From Sphingomicrobium aestuariivivum (GTDB lineage: Bacteria; Pseudomonadota; Alphaproteobacteria; Sphingomonadales; Sphingomonadaceae): a DNA stretch of 64,000 bases. Shown in pieces: positions 44,893 to 54,504 of this stretch. The DNA is taken from the NCBI RefSeq assembly GCF_024721585.1, contig NZ_CP102629.1:2180501-2244500 (forward strand). The letters are read 5' to 3'. The stretch's first letter is position 1. Each line of letters starts with the position of its first letter. A program made the position numbers and the translations under genes. The notes under the pieces are model-generated. The model was given only the letters and a program-made list of their open reading frames with translations. It was not told the origin of the DNA and made no database searches.

Positions 44893-46176
44893 ATGAAAAC
44901 CACCTTCGCCGCCGCCATGCTCGCCGCCAGCCTGCTCTCGAGCCCCGCGCTGGCCGCCGACACCATCCTTGCTGGCAATCTCATCGCCGATGCGTCGGAA
45001 GGCGCGATCGGCCCGGCGACCATCGTGGTCGACGAGGGGCGGATCGTGTCGGTGACGCGCGGGCTCGATGCGCCGCGCCATGGCACGGTGCACGACTGGT
45101 CGGACAAGACGGTGATGCCGGGGCTGATCGACCTGCACGTCCATCTGAGCGGCAATCCGTCGGGGGATTATTGGCAGGCGGCGACGACGCCGAGCGAATG
45201 GAATGTCATCCTCGGGGTGGCCAATGCCGAGACGACGCTGCGCGCGGGGTTCACCACGGTGCGCGATGTCGGTTCGCGAGGAAACCAGAGCGTCCACATG
45301 CTGCGGCGTGCGACGGCGAACGGGGTGGTGCCGGGGCCGCGGATCGTCTCGGCGGGCAGCTCGATCGCGATCATCGGCGGACATGGCGACGTCAACGGCT
45401 TCCGTCCCGAGGTCAATGAGCTGCTCGATGATGGCTATAATTGCACGGGGCCGGTCGAATGCGCCGCCAAGGTGCGGCTCGCCAGCCAGAATGGTGCCGA
45501 TGTCATCAAGATCACCGCAACGGGCGGGGTGCTCTCGCAGCAGGGGCGCGGGCTCGAGGCGCATTTCACCGATGCCGAGATGAAGGCGATCGCCGACACG
45601 GCGCACAGCCTGGGATTGAAGGTCGCCGCGCATGCGCATGGCGCGCGCGGGATCGAGGCGGCGGCGCGCGCTGGTATCGATACGATCGAACATGCCACCT
45701 TCGCCGATGACGATGCATTGGAAGCGATGGCCGAGAATGGCACCTATTTCGTGCCCACGCTGCTCGCTTTCCGCGGGGTCACCGAGATGATGGGCGAGGG
45801 CGCCTATACCGAGGTGGTCAACGCCAAGATCCGCGAAGTCATGCCGCAGGTCGGCAAGCCCATCGCCACCGCCATCCGCATGGGCGTGCCGATCGCTTAT
45901 GGTACCGATGCGGGCGTGTTCGCGCACGGCCGCAACGCCGAGGAGCTGGGCATGCTGGTGAGCTATGGCATGAGCGAGGAGCAGGCATTGGAGAGCATCA
46001 CGACGGTGGCGGCGCGCGCGCTGGGGATGGAGGCCGAGATCGGGCGCATCGCGGTGGGCATGAGCGCCGACCTCATCGCCTTCGACGGCGACCCCTATGA
46101 GGATGTCACCGTGCTCGAGGAAGTGGATGCGGTGATGGAGCGCGGGCGCGTCTACGCGGGCCACGGCGCGCGATAG
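44893..46176 (+). CDS. Exported metal-dependent amidohydrolase
   Basis: A 427-residue protein with a signal peptide (cleavage after ALA, residue 21). The TIM-barrel metal ligands are DLHVHL, the Lys in VIKITATGGV, AAHAHG, EHATF and the Asp in YGTDAG. It belongs to the group of periplasmic imidazolonepropionase/Xaa-Pro dipeptidase-like amidohydrolases common in sphingomonads. The exact substrate is not predictable. The start at 44893 has AGGGGA six bases upstream. Confidence 0.85.
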   Translation: MKTTFAAAMLAASLLSSPALAADTILAGNLIADASEGAIGPATIVVDEGRIVSVTRGLDAPRHGTVHDWSDKTVMPGLIDLHVHLSGNPSGDYWQAATTPSEWNVILGVANAETTLRAGFTTVRDVGSRGNQSVHMLRRATANGVVPGPRIVSAGSSIAIIGGHGDVNGFRPEVNELLDDGYNCTGPVECAAKVRLASQNGADVIKITATGGVLSQQGRGLEAHFTDAEMKAIADTAHSLGLKVAAHAHGARGIEAAARAGIDTIEHATFADDDALEAMAENGTYFVPTLLAFRGVTEMMGEGAYTEVVNAKIREVMPQVGKPIATAIRMGVPIAYGTDAGVFAHGRNAEELGMLVSYGMSEEQALESITTVAARALGMEAEIGRIAVGMSADLIAFDGDPYEDVTVLEEVDAVMERGRVYAGHGAR

Positions 46177-46227
46177 ACCAACGGCTGGAGCGCTTCGACC
46201 AACGGGCTGGACGCCTGCCCCCTTATC

Positions 46228-46243
46228 GACTACATCTGTAGTC
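46228..46243. promoter_or_regulatory. BlaI/CopY-type operator palindrome
   Basis: GACTACATCTGTAGTC is a perfect 7-bp inverted repeat around TC and matches the ACTACAnnTGTAGT box bound by BlaI/MecI/CopY-family repressors. It ends 19 bases before the ATG of the DUF2807 gene, where it could block transcription. No BlaI-family gene is in the window. Confidence 0.75.
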
Positions 46244-46262
46244 ACAAAGAGGGAGACAGGTG

Positions 46263-46985
46263 ATGCTGACGAATTGGTTGAAGGCCGGAATGGCCAGCGC
46301 GGTCGTGCTAGGCGGAACGATGCTCATGTTCCAGCCGGGTTCTGCGAAGGCGGCCGAAATGACGACGGGCGTCCAGTCCTCGGTCTATAATGGCGGCGAG
46401 ATGGTCATCGGCTCGGGCAACCGCGTCCGCCAGGCGCGCCCCGTGAGCGCGGCGGTGCGCCGCATCGTCATCGAGGATGCGAGCGATCTCGACCTCAAGC
46501 AGGGTGCGCCCTCGCTGACGGTCGAGACGGACGACAATATCATCGACATGATCAAGACCCGCATCGAGGGCGACACGCTCTACGTGACCAGCAAGGGCAG
46601 CTATCGCACCCGTATCGGCGTGAAGGCGATGCTGACGCTGCCCTCGCTCGATGCGGCGACCATCAACGGGTCGGGCGACATCGACGTCACCGGCTGGCAG
46701 GGCGAGGCGCTCGACCTCGAGATCAACGGGTCGGGTGACATCATGCTCGCGGGCCGCGTCGAGAAGGTCGATGCGCAGGTGCATGGCTCGGGCGACATCG
46801 ACCTGCGCGGTGCGCGCATCGGGCGGCTTGACGTCGAGGTGGCGGGCTCGGGCGATATCCGGACCGGCGCCCCGCGCGAGGTGAAGGCCGCGGTCTATGG
46901 CTCGGGCGACGTCCATATCGACGGCAACCCGCGCATCATCGGTGCCACGGTCACCGGCACGGGCGACATCCACGGCGCCCACTGA
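46263..46985 (+). CDS. Exported DUF2807 (GIN-domain) protein
   Basis: A 240-residue protein with a signal peptide (ending near AKA, residue 31). Residues ~65-240 form repeated beta-helix turns with five copies of SGD/TGD (INGSGDID, INGSGDIM, VHGSGDID, VAGSGDIR, VYGSGDVH), the DUF2807 repeat. It is probably a surface or periplasmic structural protein. The start is ATG 46263 (GTG 46260 overlaps) with GGGAG upstream. It is controlled by the palindrome at 46228 and ends with a strong terminator. Confidence 0.85.
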   Translation: MLTNWLKAGMASAVVLGGTMLMFQPGSAKAAEMTTGVQSSVYNGGEMVIGSGNRVRQARPVSAAVRRIVIEDASDLDLKQGAPSLTVETDDNIIDMIKTRIEGDTLYVTSKGSYRTRIGVKAMLTLPSLDAATINGSGDIDVTGWQGEALDLEINGSGDIMLAGRVEKVDAQVHGSGDIDLRGARIGRLDVEVAGSGDIRTGAPREVKAAVYGSGDVHIDGNPRIIGATVTGTGDIHGAH

Positions 46986-47050
46986 CGAGGTTGGTGCGGG
47001 AACGAGCGACCTGTCGCGGGCCGCGCGCTGCCGAGCCGACGTGGAGAGGA

Positions 47051-47085
47051 GGGAGAGTGGGCGGCGAGGCCCGCTCTCCCTTTTT
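47051..47085 (+). terminator. Intrinsic terminator after the DUF2807 gene
   Basis: GGGAGAGTGGGC pairs with GCCCGCTCTCCC (12 bp, one wobble) around GGCGAG, followed by TTTTT. Confidence 0.9.
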
Positions 47086-47087
47086 CG

Positions 47088-47531
47088 TTAGTGCCCGTCG
47101 AGCGAGGCGTCCGCGCTGAGGTGCGTGCGCCAGAACCAGTGCGTGTAGGTGATGAAGAGGTGGCTCATGCCATAGGCCGCGCCCGCGACCATCGCCGGCA
47201 TGAGCGGGGCGTCGAACATGAGCTGCCCCGGGCTGGAAAAGATCCGACCCCAGAGTGGCCCGGTGACGGTGACATGGGCCATGATCGCGGTGGCAAAACC
47301 GAGCGACCCGTTGACCCAGCCGGGCAGCGGGCCGCGATCGAGGAGCGCCGACAGGCCGAGGAAGATGGCGAGGACGCTCAGTGTCGACGCCGCGGTGAAG
47401 CCGGCCCAGCTCAGCCAGATGGCCATGAATTCGCCGTCGGGGCGCAGGATATGCTCGAAATAGTCCGCGAGGGAGACGATCACGACGAGCAGCGCGAAGA
47501 TGCGGCGCTGGAAGGGGATGGAGCGGAGCAT
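47088..47531 (-). CDS. Small four-helix membrane protein
   Basis: A 147-residue protein with four hydrophobic segments (~12-28, ~40-62, ~75-92, ~102-125). I do not recognise a family. The start at 47531 (MLRSIPFQRRIFALLV) follows the thiolase terminator region on the same strand; the longer frame to 47675 crosses that hairpin and is unlikely. Confidence 0.55.
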   Translation of the reverse strand: MLRSIPFQRRIFALLVVIVSLADYFEHILRPDGEFMAIWLSWAGFTAASTLSVLAIFLGLSALLDRGPLPGWVNGSLGFATAIMAHVTVTGPLWGRIFSSPGQLMFDAPLMPAMVAGAAYGMSHLFITYTHWFWRTHLSADASLDGH

Positions 47532-47564
47532 GGGATGATGCTGCCGGCTCGGCGCAAGGCTGGC

Positions 47565-47601
47565 AAGAGAAAGGGGCCGGATGCGATCTGCACCCGACCC
47601 C
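47565..47601 (-). terminator. Intrinsic terminator after the thiolase gene
   Basis: Read on the minus strand, GGGGTCGGGTGC pairs with GCATCCGGCCCC (12 bp, two wobbles) around AGATC, followed by TTTCTCTT. It is 25 bases past the thiolase stop. Confidence 0.88.
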
Positions 47602-47626
47602 TCTGTCTCGTGGCTGGTTGCGAGGA

Positions 47627-48808
<1,182 letters not shown>

Positions 48809-48818
48809 TGTTTCTCTC

Positions 48819-49274
48819 CTAGGTGATGATGAGGCCGAGCCAGTCGGCGATGAGGGCGGGCTTGTCTTCACCATCGATCTCGACGGTGACGTTGTAATGC
48901 ATGAGGAGCTGGCCGGGCGCCTTTTCGGTCATGTCGGTAAGAACGAACCGGCCGCGCACTTTTTTCCCTGCCGCGACGGGCTTGAGGAAGCGCACACGCT
49001 CGAGGCCGTAATTGACCGCCATCTTCGTGGTGGCGGGCACGAGCATGACGTCGGCGCCCATGCGGGACAGGAGCGACAGGCTGAGGAAGCCGTGCGCGAT
49101 GGTACCGCCGAACGGGGTCTGCCTGGCCAACTCGGGATCGGTGTGGATGAACTGCCGGTCCTCGGTCGCCTCGGCGAAGTCGGTGATGCGCTGCTGGCCC
49201 ACCTCGATCCAGTCGGACGTGCCGATCTCGCTGCCGATGGCGGCGCGGATGTCATCGAGGGTGGCAACGGGCAT
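48819..49274 (-). CDS. MaoC-family enoyl-CoA hydratase/dehydratase
   Basis: A 151-residue hot-dog fold protein. [34 protein letters not shown] holds the catalytic Asp and His of R-specific hydratases (key residues D in ATED, H in IHTD). It is likely to hydrate short enoyl-CoA. The partner thiolase starts ten bases downstream. Confidence 0.85.
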   Translation of the reverse strand: MPVATLDDIRAAIGSEIGTSDWIEVGQQRITDFAEATEDRQFIHTDPELARQTPFGGTIAHGFLSLSLLSRMGADVMLVPATTKMAVNYGLERVRFLKPVAAGKKVRGRFVLTDMTEKAPGQLLMHYNVTVEIDGEDKPALIADWLGLIIT

Positions 49275-49340
49275 GGGCTCTCCTTGGGCTGGAGGGCTAC
49301 CTTAACGTAAACGTCAAGACAAGTGGGTTTTGTTGAGCAA

Positions 49341-50129
49341 TCAATTGGCCCGGTGGTGCCGGCGCGCACCAAGATGGGCGATAAGGATCAGCGCGATACC
49401 GATAATGGCGGCACCGGCAATGAGTTGCGAGCGGTCGTCGGTCGCGAGCCGGTCGTAGGCGAGCAGGCCGAGGCCCCAGATGGTCGGGAAGGCGTAAAAG
49501 GCGTTGCCCTTGGCCCTGTGGAGGTTCCAGCAAATCCAGCCCGCGGCCGCTGCAAGCAGCGCGATGGCATTGGTCGTCGGGGTCAAGAGGCCCAGTTCCT
49601 CGGTGAAGATGCGATCCCAGTTGATGAAGACGGCGAGCGAGGTCCAGCCCGCGTAGAGGGCGACGGCGGCGCTGCAGAAGCGTTCGGCGAGGTCGCGGCC
49701 GCGTGCTTCCAGGCTGAAGCGGCGCATCGCGACGCAGATGGCGATGACATAAGGGGTGAAGATCAAGGCGGTGAGCCAGCCGCGCAGCGCGAGCGGGGAA
49801 AAGCTCTCGGCGATCGACCAGGCGCAGGACAGCGCCATTGCCGCCGCCCACCACCAGCCGGTGCGGCGATGGATTGCCATGGTGCGCCGCGAGGGCAGGG
49901 CCTGGATGACCGCCGCGACAAGCGTTGCGAGAAAGATCGGGCCCCAGATCGAGAAGGCAAGCTCGTAGGGGACGAGCAGTTCGGGGCCCGCCGCACTCTG
50001 GTCACCGACCTGGCGCCCGTAGCCGAGGACGTTGGGCAGGGCATTGGAGAGCGGGTAGAAGATGGCGAGGGTCAGGACGGCGGACTGGCGCGCATAATCC
50101 GCTGCGCTGGCGGTGCTGTGAGACGTCAT
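49341..50129 (-). CDS. Membrane protein, possibly TspO/MBR-like
   Basis: A 262-residue protein with seven or eight hydrophobic segments. YELAFSIWGPIFLATLV resembles the FsiWwpIY block of TspO/MBR-related proteins, but the protein is longer than TspO (~160). The function cannot be assigned. The start at 50129 is the first ATG. Confidence 0.55.
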   Translation of the reverse strand: MTSHSTASAADYARQSAVLTLAIFYPLSNALPNVLGYGRQVGDQSAAGPELLVPYELAFSIWGPIFLATLVAAVIQALPSRRTMAIHRRTGWWWAAAMALSCAWSIAESFSPLALRGWLTALIFTPYVIAICVAMRRFSLEARGRDLAERFCSAAVALYAGWTSLAVFINWDRIFTEELGLLTPTTNAIALLAAAAGWICWNLHRAKGNAFYAFPTIWGLGLLAYDRLATDDRSQLIAGAAIIGIALILIAHLGARRHHRAN

Positions 50130-50194
50130 GCAAGGCCAATGCGGGCCGCGTCGCGAGGTTCCGGCGTCATCCGCGGGGGCCGCGCCGCCGCGCT

Positions 50195-51523
50195 TCAGCC
50201 TTCCTCGCCGCCGCCACCCGTGTCGCTCGCCCCCGGCGCTTCGCCGCTAGACCCGCTGCCGGGCGCCTTCTTCACGCTGGTGATCGGCGGCAGCGGCGTG
50301 GAACCGCGCTGGGGCGCTTCTTCTTCGATCAGGCGGAAACCGGCCTCCGGATAGGGCATGATCATCGTGCCGTCGGGCGCCGAGGTGAAGGTGGTCTGGG
50401 TCGGATAGGCGAATTCGATGCCCTGCTCGGCGAACAGGCGCGTGATGGCGATGAGCACAAGGCTCTTGGTGCCGACCACTTCCTCGTAATCGTCGGTGTA
50501 GTGGTCGTAGATGAAGAGGAAGTCGATCGAGGAGGCCCCGAAGCCCGTGCAGATGGTTCGCACCGGCTGGATGTCCTCATGGTCGGCGATGGTGCTCTCC
50601 ACGAGCGCCTTCATGCGGGCAAGCAGCTCGGGCGGGGTCTGGTAGATGACGCCGAAGGGGATTTCGACGCGGCGGCGCTCGGCCAGCGCGATATTCTTCA
50701 CTTCCTGCTCGAGCAGCTGCGTGTTGCCGATCACGACCAGCTCGCCCGAGGGCGCGCGCAGGCGGGTGGTCTTGAGGCCGATCTTCTCGACCGTGCCGAA
50801 GGTGCCGGCGGCGCCGCCATAGTTGATCGTGTCGCCGCGGCGGAACGGCCGGTCGAAGACGATGGCGAGTGCGGCGAAGAGATCCGAGAAGATGCCCTGC
50901 GCGGCAAGACCGATGGCGATACCGCCGATACCGAGACCGGCGACCAGCGTGGTGACATCGACCCCGAGGTTGTCGAGGATGACGATGACGGCGATGGCGA
51001 AGACCGCGACATTGACCAGCACGCGGATGATGTTGAGCGCATTGCCAAGGGTGCTGTCGGGGTCGTCCTCCTCGGTCGCGGCCTTGGACTTGATGACGCC
51101 GATGATCAGCTCGCGCGCCCAGATCGCGCCCTGCAGCGTGGCCGAGACGATAAAGGCGATCTCGAAGATCCGCTCGAGGTTGCTCGGGATCTCGGTGTGG
51201 CTGACGACGATGTAGAAACTGGTGACCAGCATGAAGGTGAGGGTGGTCTTGGCGAGGACGCCCGCGATGATGCCCTTCCAGCTGGTGCGGTCCTTGGTCG
51301 ACCTGCGGTAGCGCCGCCCGATCGAGCGCAGGATGAGGAGAAGGCCGGCAAGGCCGAGCGCGACCGCGCTGCCGATCAGCAGCTCCTCCCAATAGGTGCC
51401 GAGCCAGTCGATGGTCGAGAGTACGGGCTCCTCGAGGCTCTGGACGGTTTCGTCGAGGACGGCCTGGTCCTCGCTGATGAGGTCGGCGGCGCGATCGATG
51501 GGGTTGTCGGTAGTCTGGGTCAT
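50195..51523 (-). CDS. MscS-family mechanosensitive channel
   Basis: A 442-residue protein with four hydrophobic segments and a pore helix of the MscS type (VAGLGIGGIAIGLAAQGIFSDLFA). The cytoplasmic beta/alpha domain follows (ERRRVEIPFGVIYQTPPELLARM). The N-terminal ~40 residues and the Gly/Pro-rich C-terminal tail (~395-442) are extensions beyond minimal MscS. It releases solutes on osmotic downshock or sets ion leak. The start is 51523. Confidence 0.88.
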   Translation of the reverse strand: MTQTTDNPIDRAADLISEDQAVLDETVQSLEEPVLSTIDWLGTYWEELLIGSAVALGLAGLLLILRSIGRRYRRSTKDRTSWKGIIAGVLAKTTLTFMLVTSFYIVVSHTEIPSNLERIFEIAFIVSATLQGAIWARELIIGVIKSKAATEEDDPDSTLGNALNIIRVLVNVAVFAIAVIVILDNLGVDVTTLVAGLGIGGIAIGLAAQGIFSDLFAALAIVFDRPFRRGDTINYGGAAGTFGTVEKIGLKTTRLRAPSGELVVIGNTQLLEQEVKNIALAERRRVEIPFGVIYQTPPELLARMKALVESTIADHEDIQPVRTICTGFGASSIDFLFIYDHYTDDYEEVVGTKSLVLIAITRLFAEQGIEFAYPTQTTFTSAPDGTMIMPYPEAGFRLIEEEAPQRGSTPLPPITSVKKAPGSGSSGEAPGASDTGGGGEEG

Positions 51524-51562
51524 TGCGCCCTTGTGTGGAGATGGTGGCGCCGAGTTGCAACC

Positions 51563-52603
51563 TCAGCGGCGCAGGAAGCGGCGCGCGAGGCGGCGCTGCC
51601 AGCCGGGCGGCGGGCCCTGTGCCTCGAGAAACGCAAGGAGCAGCGTCTCCTCGCGACTCATACGGCGGCGGGCGCGGCGCGGACGGCGGATCCCGCGCAA
51701 GGGGTCCCCGGGATGCTCCTTCACCGCCTCGAGGATGGCGGGGTGGATGTAGGAGGATCGCGTGACGGCGGGGGTGTTGGCGAGCGCTTCGGCGACGGGT
51801 TCGACGATGCGCTTGAGGGTGGGCGGCTTGTCCTCGGTCATCGCTGTCACCAGCTCCTCCATCGCCATCGCGCTCGCGCCCCAGGTGCGGAAATGCTTGG
51901 CGGTGATGTCGGCACGGGCAGTGGTGCGAAGGAAGTCGTTGACGTCGTTCGAATCCACCTGCCGCGGCCTGCCGTCCTCGCCGACATATTGGAACAGGTG
52001 CTGGCCCGGCAGCTCGTGACATTCGCCGACGATGCGCACGAGGGCGGGGTCGGTGATGGTGATGTCGCGCTCGACGCCATGCTTGGCGCGGTAGCTGAGC
52101 TTGAGGCGGGTCTTCAATTTCTCGACATGGCCCGCGGTGAGCGTGGTGGCGCCATAGCTCTTGTTCGAGCGCGCATATTGGCGGTTGCCGACGCGCAAAT
52201 GGTTCTCGTCGATCAGGCGGACGATGGCAGCGATGACCGTCTCGCGGCCAAGCTTGCGCTTGCGCAGTGCTTTCTCGACGCGCTTGCGGATGCGCGGCAG
52301 GCGGCGGCCGAACAGTTCGAGGCGGGCGAATTTCTCGGCTTCGGCGAGCGCGCGGAAACCGTCATGATAGCGATATTGCTTGCGCCCCTTCTCGTCATAG
52401 CCGGTGGCCTGGACATGGCCATTGGCGTCGCGGCAGTACCAGACGTCGCGATAGGCGGGTGGCACGGCGAGGGTGTTGAGCCGCTCGATGGTGCGCAAAT
52501 CCTTGATCCGCGTGCCGTCGGGGCGATGATAGCTCCACCCCTTGCCGCGTCGGATGCGCGCATAGCCCGGTTCCTCGTCGCTGGAATGCCGCAGTTGGCG
52601 CAC
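51563..52603 (-). CDS. Eukaryote-type DNA topoisomerase IB
   Basis: A 346-residue enzyme of the poxvirus/bacterial topoisomerase IB family. The catalytic Tyr is in TRSSYIHPAIL; the other active-site residues are visible in RVGNRQYARSNKSYGATTL (Arg, Lys) and FRTWGASAMA (Arg). It relaxes supercoils by single-strand nicking. The start is GTG 52603 with AGGA seven bases upstream. It is divergent from the PfpI-like gene. Confidence 0.9.
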   Translation of the reverse strand: MRQLRHSSDEEPGYARIRRGKGWSYHRPDGTRIKDLRTIERLNTLAVPPAYRDVWYCRDANGHVQATGYDEKGRKQYRYHDGFRALAEAEKFARLELFGRRLPRIRKRVEKALRKRKLGRETVIAAIVRLIDENHLRVGNRQYARSNKSYGATTLTAGHVEKLKTRLKLSYRAKHGVERDITITDPALVRIVGECHELPGQHLFQYVGEDGRPRQVDSNDVNDFLRTTARADITAKHFRTWGASAMAMEELVTAMTEDKPPTLKRIVEPVAEALANTPAVTRSSYIHPAILEAVKEHPGDPLRGIRRPRRARRRMSREETLLLAFLEAQGPPPGWQRRLARRFLRR

Positions 52604-52675
52604 GCTTCATCCTTCACTAACGGAAACGACAAGCGCGCCGCAGCGTTCGCGGTTCCAAACAGGCAGGAGTGAAAA

Positions 52676-53212
52676 ATGCAGGATCTATCGGGCAAGAAGG
52701 TGCTGATCATGGCAACCGAGGGCTTCGAGGAGCTCGAACTGACGGGGCCGCGCGACCGGCTCGGGGCGGCAGGCGCCGAGATCAGCATCGCCTCGCCCGA
52801 CCGCAATCCCTTCCGCGGGCGGGTGAAGGACGAGCCGACCATCTGGGTCCAGCCCGACATGCTGATCGAGGAAGCGAAGGTCGAGGATTATGATGCGCTG
52901 GTGCTGCCCGGCGGGGTGATCAACCCCGACCAGCTGCGCACCAACGAGGAGGCGATCAAGCTCATCAAGGCGTTCGACGAGGCGGAAAAGCCGCTCGCCG
53001 CCATCTGTCATGGACCGTGGCTGCTGGTCGAGGCCGACGTGGTGAAGGGGCGGACGGTGACGAGCTGGCCCTCGATCCGCACCGACCTGCGCAACGCGGG
53101 CGGCAAGCTCGTCGACAAGGCTGCCTGTGTCGACGGGCACCTCATCACGAGCCGCAATCCCGACGACGTCCCCGCCTTTTGCGAGGCCATTGCCGAGGCG
53201 GTCGCCGGTTAA
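52676..53212 (+). CDS. DJ-1/PfpI-family protein
   Basis: A 178-residue protein with the DJ-1 fold; the nucleophile elbow AICHGPWLL supplies Cys-His, and the N-terminal Glu in EGFEELEL supports it. Members act as stress chaperones, glyoxalases or deglycases. The start at 52676 has AGGAG five bases upstream. No neighbour fixes its substrate. Confidence 0.85.
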   Translation: MQDLSGKKVLIMATEGFEELELTGPRDRLGAAGAEISIASPDRNPFRGRVKDEPTIWVQPDMLIEEAKVEDYDALVLPGGVINPDQLRTNEEAIKLIKAFDEAEKPLAAICHGPWLLVEADVVKGRTVTSWPSIRTDLRNAGGKLVDKAACVDGHLITSRNPDDVPAFCEAIAEAVAG

Positions 53213-53291
53213 GCCCTTGGGCAGGCGAAAAATTTTACGGCCGGGCAAAAGCGTAAGAGACAATTCACCTTTGTCCGGTTAAAGCGCCCGC

Positions 53292-53861
53292 ATGTTTGAG
53301 ATTCTTCGCCTGCGTTCCGTCGCCGACCTCGCCATCGCTGCCTTCTTCGGGCTGTGCATCGGCTATTGCGTGCCCATCGTCCTCACCGCGGTCCTCGGCC
53401 CGTTGTCGACTGCGCCGGTCGGCGTTGCCGGCGTCATTGCCGGAATCGGCGCGAGCGTGGGTGCCTATTTCCTGCTGCGCTTCCTCGAACCCAAGGAGCC
53501 GACGCGTTACGAGGCGGGGCTGCTGGGCGCGGTACGCGTTACCCGCCGCGACGGCGAGGCGCCCGCCGCGGCGTTCGAACAGGCCGCTGCTGCCGCCACT
53601 GCTGCGGAAGCGGCACCGCAACCGGCCGCAGCAGCGCCGCAGCCGGCCCCCGTTCGGGTCGCCGTTGCCGATGTCCCGCCGGCGCCAGCGCCGGCACCGG
53701 TGATGGCGCCGCGTCCCGCCAGTGCGCCCGCTGCCGCCGCCACCCTCGAGGAAGTCCCGGCATCGCCGCTGATGCAGAAGAGCCCGCAGCGCCGCCGCCA
53801 GATCAATGTCGCGGTGGCCGCGGACGAATGTGACGCCGCCGATCAGCGCCGCAGCGCCTGA
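53292..53861 (+). CDS. Hypothetical membrane-anchored Ala/Pro-rich protein
   Basis: A 189-residue protein with two membrane helices (~10-33 and ~40-63), then a long Ala/Pro-rich disordered tail (~85-165) and a short charged end. I do not recognise a family. The start at 53292 is the first ATG after the PfpI-like gene. Confidence 0.55.
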   Translation: MFEILRLRSVADLAIAAFFGLCIGYCVPIVLTAVLGPLSTAPVGVAGVIAGIGASVGAYFLLRFLEPKEPTRYEAGLLGAVRVTRRDGEAPAAAFEQAAAAATAAEAAPQPAAAAPQPAPVRVAVADVPPAPAPAPVMAPRPASAPAAAATLEEVPASPLMQKSPQRRRQINVAVAADECDAADQRRSA

Positions 53862-53898
53862 GGAAGCGCGGGCCGCGCTCGCCACGGCGGGCGGGCCA

Positions 53899-54234
53899 TC
53901 ATGCCTCGGCCAGCGTCAGCGCCTCGATCTCGATCCCGATCGACCCGTCCTCGCCGTGGATCGGCGGGCAGGCGAGCGCGATGTCGGCGACGAGATGGCC
54001 CCCGATCTCGAACTCGGCATCCTCGAGCCCGTCGGTCAGCGCGCGGGCCGTTTCGGCAGCGTGCGGTGGTGGCAGGCGTAGCGAGATGCAGTGCCGCTCG
54101 CCCTGGTAGGTGAGCGAATGCCAATCGACTGAGCGGAATTCCCTTAGCAAAATCCTATCGCGTGGCAGGCCCGTGCGGTTGATCACGGCGCGCAGCAGGC
54201 TGGTGGCCGCGCTCGACAGCGGCGGACGCATCAT
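53899..54234 (-). CDS. Hypothetical protein, coupled to the 57-aa gene
   Basis: A 111-residue protein of unknown family, with a mixed alpha/beta pattern (RHCISLRLPPPHAAETARALTDGL, then GGHLVADIALAC). Its ATG overlaps the stop of the 57-residue gene in an ATGA junction, so the two are probably translated together. It lies on the opposite strand to the S24 regulator. Confidence 0.55.
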   Translation of the reverse strand: MMRPPLSSAATSLLRAVINRTGLPRDRILLREFRSVDWHSLTYQGERHCISLRLPPPHAAETARALTDGLEDAEFEIGGHLVADIALACPPIHGEDGSIGIEIEALTLAEA

Positions 54235-54404
54235 CGCGCCTGCTCCATATAGTCGCGGACCCGCGCGATGGTGCGCGGCCGCGGCTCGCGCCCGCGGCGC
54301 AGGTCGAAAACGAAGCGTGGATCCCCAACCACGTCCCGCCCGAATCGCGCCGCCGCCACATTGCTCGCCCTCAAATATTGTTCAACGTCTCGAAGTAGAT
54401 GCAC
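54231..54404 (-). CDS. 57-residue HTH-like small protein
   Basis: A short gene below usual length cut-offs. It begins GTG at 54404 after GGGG, reads VHLLRDVEQYLRASNV, continues FGRDVVGDPRFVFDLRRGR and ends RVRDYMEQAR, then TGA overlapping the next ATG. The pattern matches small sphingomonad proteins with a helix-turn-helix-like middle (FGRxxVxDPRxVxDLRRGR). A DNA-binding or regulator-partner role is inferred from the fold and from the divergent S24 regulator. Confidence 0.7.
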   Translation of the reverse strand: MHLLRDVEQYLRASNVAAARFGRDVVGDPRFVFDLRRGREPRPRTIARVRDYMEQAR

Positions 54405-54458
54405 GGTGTTACCCCATATCTCGCTCGCGACTCGGCACCGGGCTGTTGTTCCAATCCG

Positions 54459-54497
54459 TTTCCTACTTGTCTAGGAAAAAGCCTATCTGTATGTAGG
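54459..54497. promoter_or_regulatory. Paired operators in the divergent regulator promoter
   Basis: Two inverted repeats sit in the 100-base gap between divergent genes: TTTCCTA-N6-TAGGAAA (54459-54478) and CCTA-N8-TAGG (54482-54497). Their CCTA arms start 20 bases apart, two helical turns, a spacing fit for cooperative binding by a dimeric repressor. The S24 regulator itself is the natural candidate. Confidence 0.5.
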
Positions 54498-54504
54498 GCG
54501 GACC

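Noticed and set aside
46651-46985. DUF2807 region as a DNA tandem repeat or CRISPR-like array
   Set aside because: The recurring GGSTCGGGYGACAT-like segments are codon-level copies of the Gly-Ser-Gly-Asp protein repeat, unevenly spaced and in frame.
49925-52672. Plus-strand open frame of ~915 codons opposite MscS and topoisomerase IB
   Set aside because: Both opposite genes are complete with catalytic residues; this frame is low-complexity Asp/Gly/Arg-rich shadow.
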